A stretch of 14,726 bases of DNA from CAZEVY01 sp964515555 (GCA_964515555.1 CAZEVY010000122.1:1-14726); one strand, 5' to 3'. Shown: positions 1-6,895, counted from the first letter of the stretch. Program-made: numbers and translations. The notes: a model not told the origin generated them from the letters alone.

Positions 1-15
1 TCCAACACGGCAGAA

Positions 16-24
16 GGGAGGAGG
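16..24 (+). promoter_or_regulatory. Shine-Dalgarno site of the lipoprotein gene
   Basis: The sequence GGGAGGAGG lies two bases upstream of the ATG at 27. It is strongly complementary to the 16S rRNA 3' end and supports that ATG as the start. The promoter lies outside the window. Confidence 0.7.
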
Positions 25-26
25 CT

Positions 27-332
27 ATGAAGCTCTTCAAGAAAGTCGGATTGCTGGTGTTGCTGGCGACGGGGCTTTCCGCCTGTGGCGGAGCGGTCTA
101 CTCCCGTCGATCCTATCCGCCGCCGCCACCGTACGGATACCGTGCGATGGGAGTGCGGCCCGGTTCGGGCTACGTGTGGATCGAACGCCACCACGACTGG
201 CACGGCCGCGGCTATCGCTCGACGCCCGGACGATGGGTTCGGCCGCCGCGACCGCATGCAAGCTGGGCGCCCGGTCACTGGGACTCGCGCGGCGACAGGC
301 ACGTCTGGGTGCGCGGCCGCTGGCGGTACTGA
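27..332 (+). CDS. small WxxGxW-repeat lipoprotein
   Basis: This 101-residue protein has a lysine-rich N terminus, a hydrophobic core and a lipobox LSAC with the lipidated cysteine at residue 20, so it should be cleaved by signal peptidase II. Glycine at +2 argues against inner-membrane retention and so for the outer membrane. The mature part is rich in Trp, Arg, Pro and Tyr and carries short repeats of the WxxGxW kind (GYVWIE near 48, WAPGHW near 80, VWVRGRW near 94), as in YXWGXW/BcpO-like small envelope proteins. Function is unknown; a structural or metal/polyanion-binding envelope role is only a guess. A very good Shine-Dalgarno fixes the start. It stands alone and converges on truB. The lipoprotein call is confident, the role is not. 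Confidence 0.85.
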   Translation: MKLFKKVGLLVLLATGLSACGGAVYSRRSYPPPPPYGYRAMGVRPGSGYVWIERHHDWHGRGYRSTPGRWVRPPRPHASWAPGHWDSRGDRHVWVRGRWRY

Positions 333-336
333 CAGT

Positions 337-362
337 CGCGGGATAACGTAACGCATCCCGCG
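337..362. terminator. inverted repeat between convergent genes, possible bidirectional terminator
   Basis: Perfect 8-bp arms CGCGGGAT (337-344) and ATCCCGCG (355-362) enclose a 10-base loop, five bases after the lipoprotein stop and 20 bases beyond the truB stop. Its place between two convergent genes suits a bidirectional terminator. There is no T-tract on either strand, so a canonical intrinsic terminator is not established. Confidence 0.4.
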
Positions 363-382
363 CCGGGGCGGCTGCCGCAACC

Positions 383-1264
383 TTATAGCACCAGGATAGG
401 GTGATACAGGCTCGGCAGCCGCGCCTCGCCGATCGCCAGCAGGTCGCCGCCCGGGCCGATCGCCTTGACGTAGCGCGCGCCCTTGCTCACGCGAAAGGGC
501 GAGACGCGAAAGTCGCGGCCCTGCCGGATCTGCGTCGCGGTGACGGAGTCCACGGGCTCGCTCGGAAATTCCGGAAGCAGCTTCGAGGCCGGCACCAGCG
601 CTTCCTCGATGCGTCCCTCGGCGGCGAGCGCGCCGAGCGCCTCCAACGTGCGCGCCTGCTCCAGGGTGAAGTGGCCCGACGCCAGCCGGCGCAGCGTCCT
701 GAGGTACGCTCCGCAGCCGATCGCCTGCCCCATCTCATGCGCGATGCTGCGCAAATACGTCCCCGCCGAACAGTGCACCTCGACGCGAATTTCCGCGCCG
801 TCGATTTCGCGCAGATCGAACGAGTAGACGCTTACCTCCACCGGCTTCAGGTCGACGGGCAGGTTTTGCCGGGCCAGCCGGTAGGCGGGCGTACCGCCGA
901 CCTTTTTAGCCGAAATCGGCGGCGGAGTCTGCTGAATCACGCCGCGAAATCCGGCAATGACGCGCTCGATCTCCGCGCGGTCGAGCGCCGGTTCGCTCTC
1001 GGGCGAGGTCCATTCGCCCTGCGCGTCGTAACTGGTGGTCGAGCGGCCGAAGCGGATCACGGCGTCGTACACCTTGTCGCACTGCATGTAGAACTGGGCC
1101 AGCCGCGTGGCGCGCCCGATGACCAGCGGGAGCACCCCGGTCGCCGCCGGATCCAGCGTGCCCAGGTGTCCGACGCGGCGCGTCTGCGCCAGCCGGCGCA
1201 TGCGGTTCACCACGTCGTGACTGGTCCAGCCCGCGGGTTTGTCGGCGACGATCACTCCGTCCAT
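383..1264 (-). CDS. truB: tRNA pseudouridine(55) synthase TruB
   Basis: TruB converts uridine 55 in the T-loop of tRNAs to pseudouridine in the cytoplasm. The 293-residue product opens with DGVIVADKPAGWTSHD, the family N terminus. It carries the motif GHLGTLDPAATGVL with the catalytic Asp at residue 38 and the KxY segment (DKVY, 63-66) of the active site. The later SAGTYLRSIAHEMG block and a short PUA-like C-terminal region match the usual roughly 300-residue bacterial form. The frame stays open to a TTG at 1309 and an ATG at 1282, but homology begins at the ATG at 1264, which has a GGACGGGA-like purine stretch just upstream. Divergent from the PHP gene and convergent with the lipoprotein gene; apparently monocistronic here. 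Confidence 0.95.
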   Translation of the reverse strand: MDGVIVADKPAGWTSHDVVNRMRRLAQTRRVGHLGTLDPAATGVLPLVIGRATRLAQFYMQCDKVYDAVIRFGRSTTSYDAQGEWTSPESEPALDRAEIERVIAGFRGVIQQTPPPISAKKVGGTPAYRLARQNLPVDLKPVEVSVYSFDLREIDGAEIRVEVHCSAGTYLRSIAHEMGQAIGCGAYLRTLRRLASGHFTLEQARTLEALGALAAEGRIEEALVPASKLLPEFPSEPVDSVTATQIRQGRDFRVSPFRVSKGARYVKAIGPGGDLLAIGEARLPSLYHPILVL

Positions 1265-1307
1265 TCCCGTCCAGGGTAGCATCGGCCGCCCCGCGAGCCG
1301 GATAAGC

Positions 1308-1331
1308 AAACATTATCTGTCACAAATGTTT
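1308..1331. repeat. AT-rich inverted repeat in the truB/PHP divergent region
   Basis: Perfect 7-bp arms AAACATT (1308-1314) and AATGTTT (1325-1331) are separated by 10 bases and followed on the + strand by three more T. On the minus strand the left arm overlaps GATAAT (1317-1312), the best -10 candidate for truB, although no convincing -35 lies upstream. Such an AT-rich repeat stands out in this GC-rich DNA and could be an operator or part of the truB promoter. As a terminator stem it would be weak. Confidence 0.35.
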
Positions 1332-1378
1332 TTTCCACCGGTCACGCCTCCGTAACTTCGGCGGGCTACACCTGGATC

Positions 1379-2254
1379 ATGCGGTGCGATCTGCATGTCC
1401 ACACCGTCCACTCGGGCATGTGCACCGTGCCGGTCTTCCGGCGCTTCTCCCGCGAGAGCTACAACCATCCCGTGACGGTTCGCGAAACGCTCCTCGCCCG
1501 CGGCATGGACCTGGTCACGGTGACCGATCACGATTCGATCGGGGCCGCCGCCGCGCTCGGCCGCTTCTCCGATTTCTTCCCGAGCGTCGAGGTTTCCGCG
1601 GCCACGCCGCGCGGCACGCGCCTCCACGTCGGCGTCTACGGCGTCTCCGAGCGCGATCACGACGCCCTCCAGCGACGCCGCGACGACCTCGCCGCGATGT
1701 TCGCCTATCTCGGCGAGCGGCGCCTGTTCTTCGCCCTGAATCATCCCTTCTCGGCGCTGACCGGTCCGCGGCACGACGACGATTTTCCGCTCTTCGAGCG
1801 AAGCTTCCCGGCCATCGAGACCCGCAACGGCTCCATGACCGCGCGGGCCAACCGCCACGCCCGCGCTCTCGCCGGACGCGGGCGCAAGGCGGCCACGGCA
1901 GGCAGCGACGCGCACACACTCTCGCCGCTCGGCCTCACCTGGACCGAAGTGCCTGGCGCGCGCGACGCGGCCGAATACATCGACGGTCTCCGCGCGGGCC
2001 GCGGCCGCGCCCGAGGGGCCTCGGGCGGATACTTGCGGCTGACTCGAACGATACTCGAAATCGGCTGGCACATGATGCGCGAGACCGCCTGGACGCGGGC
2101 GCTCGCGCCGCTCGTCTTCGCACTGCCGCTGGTGATGGCCGCCAACTACGCGCGCGAGTGGCTGTTCGCCGGGCGCTGGGCGCGCCGCTGCGGCCTCGCC
2201 GGTCTGCCGCCGATGCCCGCCTGGCGCCCGCGTGGATACCCGGTGGCGCCATGA
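1379..2254 (+). CDS. PHP-domain metal-dependent phosphoesterase
   Basis: The 291-residue product is a PHP-family hydrolase, probably with a multinuclear metal centre. Its ligand motifs are complete: DLHVHT (4-9), TDHDS (49-53), Glu71, His83 in LHVG, NHP (121-123), Glu147 and GSDAH (175-179). This is the stand-alone PHP_C/TrpH-like class, not the PHP domain of DNA polymerase III. Beyond the catalytic part (about 1-205), a C-terminal tail has a hydrophobic stretch at about 241-257 (LAPLVFALPLVMAANYA) that could be a membrane anchor. The substrate cannot be read from sequence. The stop overlaps the PAP2 start as ATGA, so the two are probably translated together. There is no clear Shine-Dalgarno; a weak -10-like TACACC sits six bases before the ATG. 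Confidence 0.88.
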   Translation: MRCDLHVHTVHSGMCTVPVFRRFSRESYNHPVTVRETLLARGMDLVTVTDHDSIGAAAALGRFSDFFPSVEVSAATPRGTRLHVGVYGVSERDHDALQRRRDDLAAMFAYLGERRLFFALNHPFSALTGPRHDDDFPLFERSFPAIETRNGSMTARANRHARALAGRGRKAATAGSDAHTLSPLGLTWTEVPGARDAAEYIDGLRAGRGRARGASGGYLRLTRTILEIGWHMMRETAWTRALAPLVFALPLVMAANYAREWLFAGRWARRCGLAGLPPMPAWRPRGYPVAP

Positions 2255-2784
2255 CGATCCCGCGGGCCTTCGGCGCAGTGGCCGTCGCCGACTTCTGGAT
2301 CATGCGGCGCCTGAACCGCTGGCGCCCGCCGCGCTGGTTCCGGTGGTGGATGCTGGTCGCCACGCGCGCCGGCGACGGGTGGCTCTGGGCCTCCTGCGCG
2401 CTGGCGATCCTGCTGGCTGGCGACGAGCGGCGCTACGCGGCGGTGTTCGCCGGAACGGTCGCGATGTTCGCCGCCATCGCGATGTTCCTGGTGGTGAAGC
2501 GCGCCGTCAACCGGCGGCGCCCCTGCGCGCTTGAACCGCACTGTTGGGCGAGCCTGCTGCCGCCCGACCAGTTCTCGTTTCCCTCGGGACATTCGATGAC
2601 GTCGTTCGCGGCGGCGTCGGCGCTCTCGCACTACTATCCCGAGGCCGCGCCTGCGCTGCTGGCCTGCGCGGCGGCTGTGGCCGTCTCGCGCGTGGTGCTC
2701 GGCATGCATTTCCTCTCGGATGTGCTGGCGGGATCGGCGCTGGGTTGCGCCATCGCCTGGGCGGTCGTCGCGCTGGCGAGCTAA
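2251..2784 (+). CDS. PAP2-family membrane phosphatase
   Basis: The 177-residue integral membrane protein has the full phosphatidic acid phosphatase type 2 signature: motif C1 KRAVNRRRP (Lys83, Arg90-Pro91), motif C2 PSGH (111-114) with the general-acid His114, and motif C3 with Arg147, nucleophile His153 and Asp157. Hydrophobic segments at about 45-57, 62-82, 133-145 and 158-175 fit the family fold. Substrates in this family include undecaprenyl diphosphate, phosphatidylglycerophosphate and phosphatidic acid; which applies is unknown. The frame continues upstream without a stop, but the real start is the ATG at 2251, which overlaps the PHP stop as ATGA. Pairing with a PHP phosphoesterase suggests consecutive steps on a phosphorylated lipid-linked or periplasmic substrate, which is inference. 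Its TAA overlaps the stop of the opposing anti-sigma-like gene. Confidence 0.9.
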   Translation: MTIPRAFGAVAVADFWIMRRLNRWRPPRWFRWWMLVATRAGDGWLWASCALAILLAGDERRYAAVFAGTVAMFAAIAMFLVVKRAVNRRRPCALEPHCWASLLPPDQFSFPSGHSMTSFAAASALSHYYPEAAPALLACAAAVAVSRVVLGMHFLSDVLAGSALGCAIAWAVVALAS

Positions 2785-3446
2785 GGCGCGAGCACGTCCA
2801 TGTAGTAGTAGCCGATGGCCTCCAGACTCCCGTCCGCGCGGCGCCCCATCAACCCGATCTCGTAGTTTCCCGGCGTCATCGGCGTCGGCGCGCGGAACGT
2901 CACCACCCCATCGCGCGCCGTCAGCCCGGCGAACGTCCCGGCCTGCGCCGCACCGCGCAGCAGCCGCGCCTCGAAGGTCGGATACGAGTCGCGCGGGTCG
3001 ACCGCGAGGCGAAACTCGACCGACTGCGCATCGGCGGGAATCGTCACCGATGCCGGAGCGCGCGGACTGCGCTCGCCCGACGGCGTGAGAGCCACAACGA
3101 GCGCGGTCCCGGCCGGGGCGGGCGCCGGGGCCTGCCGGCCGAACCGCATGATTCCGCCGACGGCGATGGCCAGCACCACCGCGGCGGCCAGCGGCAGCAT
3201 CCACAAGAATGGCCGCGTGCGCTTTCCCGAAGCCCGCGCCAGCGCGCGCGCGACGGCCAGACGCCGTGTCTCGAACCGCTCCGCCGCGGGCGCGCCGGGC
3301 AGGCCGCGCGCGCAGTCGTCGATCAACTCGTACTCGGCCTCGCAAAGCTCCTCGAAGAACGTGTCCTCGGCGAACATCCGCTGGTGGATCTGTTCCCGCT
3401 CGGCGGGCGTCAGGCCTCCCAGCAGGAACTCGCGGTGCTCGTTCAT
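2781..3446 (-). CDS. anti-sigma-factor-like single-pass membrane protein
   Basis: This 221-residue protein has three parts. Residues 1-78 are an acidic, helical cytoplasmic region (FLLGGLTPAEREQ near 7, FFEELCEAEYELIDD near 30). One transmembrane helix lies at about 80-100. An exported, proline/alanine-led C-terminal domain follows (about 105-221), with alternating beta-type sequence. The N-terminal pattern resembles the Cys-free anti-sigma-like modules found beside ECF sigma factors in Acidobacteria; the zinc-binding HxxxCxxC motif of classical ZAS anti-sigma factors is absent. It starts inside the stop of the sigma factor gene (ATGA overlap), so tight co-production is likely. I infer that the N terminus binds the sigma factor and the outer domain senses a signal. 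Family membership is moderately sure, function is inferred from context. Confidence 0.72.
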   Translation of the reverse strand: MNEHREFLLGGLTPAEREQIHQRMFAEDTFFEELCEAEYELIDDCARGLPGAPAAERFETRRLAVARALARASGKRTRPFLWMLPLAAAVVLAIAVGGIMRFGRQAPAPAPAGTALVVALTPSGERSPRAPASVTIPADAQSVEFRLAVDPRDSYPTFEARLLRGAAQAGTFAGLTARDGVVTFRAPTPMTPGNYEIGLMGRRADGSLEAIGYYYMDVLAP

Positions 3447-4033
3447 CTTTCCCCACCCCGAGTGTCGCTCGGCGGCGAAACATCACGCTCCAGGCAGTCG
3501 CCGACACACGATTCCAGCCGCTCCCGCAGCCGCAGCGCGCGGTTCCGTAGCGCGTTGAGATTCAGCCCGCGCTCCCGCGCCATCCTCTGCCGGTTGCGGA
3601 TCTTGTCGCCGCCCGAGGCGCTGTAGTAGTCGAGAATCAACCGGCGCTGTTCCTCGGGAAGCCGTTCCAGGCAGCCGTCGAGGCAGTCGGCGGCGTCGTC
3701 CGGCGGAGGGGCGGCCCGGGCCGCGAGGATGTCCACGTCGCCGGACTCGGTCGGCGCTTTGCGCAGTTCCAGGGCCACGCGCCGCGCCACGCCCAGAAAG
3801 TACGCGCCCGCATCGCGAATCGCCTCGCCCTGCGAGAGACGGCGGGCGACCCGGTTGATGACCTCGTCGGCGTGGTCCTCCGGGGCGGGGAAGCGCTCCC
3901 ACGAAAAATAGTGCATCAATTTCCGTCGAATGAGCTCGTATTTATCGGCGGCTGCGGAGCGATCGGCGTCGAGCGCCGCCAGCAGGGCCTCTAAGCCCTC
4001 CCCGGTAAGCCCGCGCGGCGCGGATCCGCTCAC
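3443..4033 (-). CDS. ECF-like sigma-70 family sigma factor
   Basis: The product (196 residues from the GTG) looks like a compact sigma factor with only regions 2 and 4. Region 2, about 32-93, includes YELIRRKLMHYF, DEVINRVARRL and GAYFLGVARRVALELRK. Region 4, about 124-176, includes LPEEQRRLILDYY and the helix-turn-helix-like stretch GLNLNALRNRALRLRERL. An acidic linker separates them. It should direct RNA polymerase to a small regulon. Start choice: the GTG at 4033 overlaps the CHAT stop as GTGA and has GGAG (4043-4046) nine bases upstream; an ATG at 4042 is in frame but abuts that GGAG. The open frame extends much further upstream only because the antisense of a GC-rich gene lacks stops. 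The stop overlaps the next ATG (ATGA). The region 4 helix is divergent from classical ECFs, so the exact ECF group is uncertain. Confidence 0.82.
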   Translation of the reverse strand: MSGSAPRGLTGEGLEALLAALDADRSAAADKYELIRRKLMHYFSWERFPAPEDHADEVINRVARRLSQGEAIRDAGAYFLGVARRVALELRKAPTESGDVDILAARAAPPPDDAADCLDGCLERLPEEQRRLILDYYSASGGDKIRNRQRMARERGLNLNALRNRALRLRERLESCVGDCLERDVSPPSDTRGGER

Positions 4034-6810
4034 GCGCGCCATCTCCAGTCGCCCTGCATGACGAATCCCGCCCAGTAGTAGGGCGATCGCCATCGTTCGC
4101 CGCGAAGCAGGCCCAATTGCGCCTCGCGCAACGCCGCCGCCGGTCCCAGCCGCCGCTTCAGCATCGCTTCGTAGAAAGCGCGCATTAGCTCCGCAGTCGC
4201 GCGGTCCTCCACGTTCCAAAGGCTCGCGACCACGCTGCGCGCGCCCGCATACATGAAACCGCGCGCCAGTCCCACGACGCCCTCGCCGCGCACCACCTTG
4301 CCCAGCGCCGTCTGGCACCCGCTCAACACGACGAGGTCGGCCGTCAGCCGCAGACGGTACACCTCGAAAAGCCGCAGCGAGCCATTCTGCGCGCGCCCCC
4401 GCTCGTCGACCTGCGAGAGCACCACTTCCGAGAGATCCGGCCGTCGGCTGTCGACCTCGGCGTGTGTAGCGAAGTGCACCATCCGGTAGCCCGCCAGCTT
4501 GCCGCTGTCGACCAGCGTGCGCGACGCCTCGAAGTCGAGCGCGGCCAGGGTTCCCGCCGGCGGCGCCAGGCCGCGGATGGCATTCGCCTCCTCGCGCGAG
4601 AAACGCAGCCGCGTCCAGCGCGACGGAGCGGCTCCGGCGGCGTCCGCCTTCGCGCGCCCGTCGCCGGCGGAGAACACAGGATCCGCGAGCACGGCCAACG
4701 CCCCGGGAGCGCGCGGGCGTCCGGCGATCTGCTCGCGATGCGCCGCCAGTGCGGTCGCCGAGGGAAGGCATACGATCTCGTGGCGCGCCACCAGCGGTTC
4801 GCCCGCGAGCGGCAGCGCCGCGAACGGCAGATACGGAAGCGCCCCCTCGGCGACGATCACCAGCCGCTGGCCGCCGAGCCGCTTCGTGACCGGACCGATC
4901 AGCGTCTTCGCCAGCGCCCGCGCTTCCGCACCCGGCGCGGCCGCGTCGCGCATGGCCAGTTGCGCCACCACGCGCCGAGTCGCGTCCTCGATCTCCCCGC
5001 GCCCCGGCAGCGGGTGACACTCGATCCAGTCGCGCCCGGCGGCGATGAGCCAGCTACGCTCCTTGCCGAGCGAGTATTCGAGCAGCACCGACCCGTCGTC
5101 GACCACCCTTCGGCGAACGCCGTCGAGCGTCAGCGGCTCCGGCTCGGCGACCCGGGCGAATCGGGGATGCGCCGACCGAATCCTCGCTCCCAGGCGCGCC
5201 CGCTCGTCGAGCAGCGCGCCGATCCGCTTGCGCGCCGCCTCGCGCTCGGCGTCCGGCGCATCGGCGCCGAAGAGCCGAGAGAGCCTCTCGGCCTGCCCGC
5301 GAATCCGCCGATGGATCGCGTCGTCCTCCGCCAGAAGCTTCGCGTCGACTCCGTCGCGAAGGTCGACCGTCGCCTCGGCCATCAGGTCGAGCAGGCTCCG
5401 CGCCCGCCCGCGCTCGCTGGCCTCGAGCGCCGCCGCCGCATCCGAGGGCGCCAGCAGGTCGACGTAGAACTCGTAATAGCCGCGCCGTCCGGCGAAGTAG
5501 GACGACCGCAGGTCCTGCCCGGCGACCTCCACGCGCGCCGACTCCACCAACCTCAACGCCGTCTCGATAGCCGCCCGCGCGGAAGCGGCGTCGCCGGAGT
5601 CGCGTTGGGCCCGCGCGAGAGAGGCCAGCGTGAGCGCTTCGCCTTCACGATCGCCGCAGGCGCGCCGCAATGCGAGCGCCTCGCGATAATGTTGCGCGGC
5701 CGCGGGCAGGTCTCCCGAGCGATGAAGACTCTCTCCGAGCGAGTGCATCGTGTGCGCCTCGCCCCAGCGGTCGCCGATGGCGCGCTTGAGCTCGAGCGCC
5801 CGGCGGAAACAGTCCAGGGCCTCCGACGCCTCGCGCTTCTCCAGATGCGCGACGCCCTGGTTGTGCAGCGTGTAGGCCAGACCCCTCCGGTCGCCCGACG
5901 GTTCGAGCAGCCCGCGCGCCCGGCGATAATGATCGAGCGCGCGCGTCAGGTCGCCCGCATCCGCCCAGGCCATGCCGATATTGCCGAGCGTGTAACCTTC
6001 GAGCACCGGGTTGCGGGTCTCGCGCCAGATCGCCAGCGCCTGCGCGTACAGATCGAGCGCGCGTTCCCGTTCGCCCAGCGCCGCTAGCGCCAGGCCGAGA
6101 CTGTTGAGGATGTTGCCTTCGCCGGCGCGGTTCTTCGCCGCGCGGAACAGCGGCAGCGTCTCGTGGTAGCGGTCGACTGCCTTCTGGATCTCGCCCATCG
6201 ACCAGTGCGCCGCCCCCATGCCGTACAGCGTGTAGGCCTCGCCGAGCGAATCCTTCATCTCGCGCCGCACCGCCAGCGCCCCCTCGTAAGACTCCAGCGC
6301 GCGCGGCGGGTCGCCCAGCGACCAGTGCATGCCGCCGATGTTGTTGAGGATCAGCCCCACCTCGAAGCGGTCGCCGAGAGCCGTTCGAAGGGGCAGCGCG
6401 GCCTCGTAGTTCGCGAGCGCTTCGGCGGCCTCGCCCATCGACCAGTGGACCTGTCCAAGGCCGTAGAGCGTGAGCGCCTCGAAGCGGCGGTCGCCGGCGG
6501 CGCGGTGGAGCGGCAGGGCCTCGCGGAACCGCTCCAGCGCGCGGGGACGCTCGCCGAGTAGATCGTGCAACTGGCCGAGATAGGAAAGCGACCGCCGTTC
6601 GACGTCGCCGCCGCCGGATTGCCGGCTCAGCGTCAGCGCATTCTCGTACTCGGCGATCGCCTGCCGCCGCGCTTCGGGAGTGGCTTTTCGACGCAGTTGT
6701 TCGGCGCGGTCGAAGGCCTCCCGCGCGGGGTTTTGCGCGTTGAGGCGCGCCGCCGCGGAAACCATCGCCGTGACGAGCAGACTCCGGCGCGTGCCCCCCC
6801 GCTGCGACAT
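4030..6810 (-). CDS. exported TPR-CHAT domain caspase-like protein
   Basis: This 926-residue protein starts with a likely export signal (TRRSLLVTAMVSAAARLNA, about 7-25; Tat-like twin arginine, possible cleavage after LNA). From about 75 to 425 it holds nine TPR-type units in exact 40-residue register. A linker with a coiled-coil-prone stretch (about 500-545) follows. The CHAT domain (caspase HetF associated with TPRs, clan CD peptidase fold) occupies about 630-926. The expected catalytic dyad is present: His783 in HFATHAE and Cys832 in VLSGCQTALG, with the family blocks GLARGFMYAGARSVVASLW and the C-terminal YYWAGFVMQGDW. It is therefore probably an active protease, with TPRs binding a partner. 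It is first in a coupled operon with a sigma factor and an anti-sigma-like membrane protein, so the anti-sigma is the obvious candidate substrate (inference). No Shine-Dalgarno precedes the ATG; a G7 run spans codons 4-6. Confidence 0.93.
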   Translation of the reverse strand: MSQRGGTRRSLLVTAMVSAAARLNAQNPAREAFDRAEQLRRKATPEARRQAIAEYENALTLSRQSGGGDVERRSLSYLGQLHDLLGERPRALERFREALPLHRAAGDRRFEALTLYGLGQVHWSMGEAAEALANYEAALPLRTALGDRFEVGLILNNIGGMHWSLGDPPRALESYEGALAVRREMKDSLGEAYTLYGMGAAHWSMGEIQKAVDRYHETLPLFRAAKNRAGEGNILNSLGLALAALGERERALDLYAQALAIWRETRNPVLEGYTLGNIGMAWADAGDLTRALDHYRRARGLLEPSGDRRGLAYTLHNQGVAHLEKREASEALDCFRRALELKRAIGDRWGEAHTMHSLGESLHRSGDLPAAAQHYREALALRRACGDREGEALTLASLARAQRDSGDAASARAAIETALRLVESARVEVAGQDLRSSYFAGRRGYYEFYVDLLAPSDAAAALEASERGRARSLLDLMAEATVDLRDGVDAKLLAEDDAIHRRIRGQAERLSRLFGADAPDAEREAARKRIGALLDERARLGARIRSAHPRFARVAEPEPLTLDGVRRRVVDDGSVLLEYSLGKERSWLIAAGRDWIECHPLPGRGEIEDATRRVVAQLAMRDAAAPGAEARALAKTLIGPVTKRLGGQRLVIVAEGALPYLPFAALPLAGEPLVARHEIVCLPSATALAAHREQIAGRPRAPGALAVLADPVFSAGDGRAKADAAGAAPSRWTRLRFSREEANAIRGLAPPAGTLAALDFEASRTLVDSGKLAGYRMVHFATHAEVDSRRPDLSEVVLSQVDERGRAQNGSLRLFEVYRLRLTADLVVLSGCQTALGKVVRGEGVVGLARGFMYAGARSVVASLWNVEDRATAELMRAFYEAMLKRRLGPAAALREAQLGLLRGERWRSPYYWAGFVMQGDWRWRA

Positions 6811-6818
6811 GCTGCGAC
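6801..6818. repeat. 8-bp direct repeat spanning the CHAT start codon
   Basis: The 8-mer GCTGCGAC on the + strand occurs at 6801-6808 and 6811-6818, two bases apart, so the CHAT start codon sits between and partly inside the copies. It may be chance or a binding site at the start of the message. The adjacent run of seven C (6794-6800) lies in CHAT codons 4-6. Confidence 0.3.
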
Positions 6819-6821
6819 TTT

Positions 6822-6827
6822 ATTGTA
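6822..6827 (-). promoter_or_regulatory. candidate -10 box of the CHAT-sigma-anti-sigma operon
   Basis: TACAAT on the minus strand matches TATAAT at five of six positions and ends 11 bases before the ATG at 6810. Transcription from it would leave a leader of only about four or five bases, which agrees with the missing Shine-Dalgarno. The -35 at 17-bp spacing (TGGCCG, 6850-6845) is poor, so the promoter may be sigma-specific or activator-dependent. Confidence 0.4.
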
Positions 6828-6895
6828 GCGGCGAATCCGGGCCGCGGCCATCGGGTGTGCTTGACTTGTCGATTTCGCCGAGCTAACGCGCGAAG

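Noticed and set aside
1384..2250. Upstream extension of the PAP2 frame
   Set aside because: It is an Arg/Pro-rich shadow of the PHP gene. PAP2 starts properly at 2251 with the ATGA overlap.
2544..3626. 360-codon + strand open frame across PAP2, the anti-sigma-like gene and the sigma gene
   Set aside because: It overlaps three recognisable genes in other frames or strands, is low-complexity Arg-rich, and has no family motif.
4034..5020. Long N-terminal extension of the sigma factor frame
   Set aside because: The extension lies wholly inside the CHAT gene in another frame on the same strand. The GTG at 4033 has a Shine-Dalgarno at proper distance and gives a normal-sized sigma factor.
4462..6087. 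541-codon open frame on the + strand opposite the CHAT gene
   Set aside because: Antisense shadow of a GC-rich TPR gene. The translation is Arg/Gln/Ala/Pro-rich without any domain, while the minus strand encodes a complete TPR-CHAT protein.
4030..6810. CHAT protein as part of a type III-E CRISPR (Craspase) or gasdermin defence system
   Set aside because: No CRISPR repeats, no Cas7-11-like effector and no gasdermin-like gene occur in the window. The partners are a sigma factor and an anti-sigma-like protein.
6861..6889. TTGACT-N17-TAACGC as a + strand promoter
   Set aside because: The -10 is poor and no + strand gene follows; both neighbouring genes are on the minus strand.
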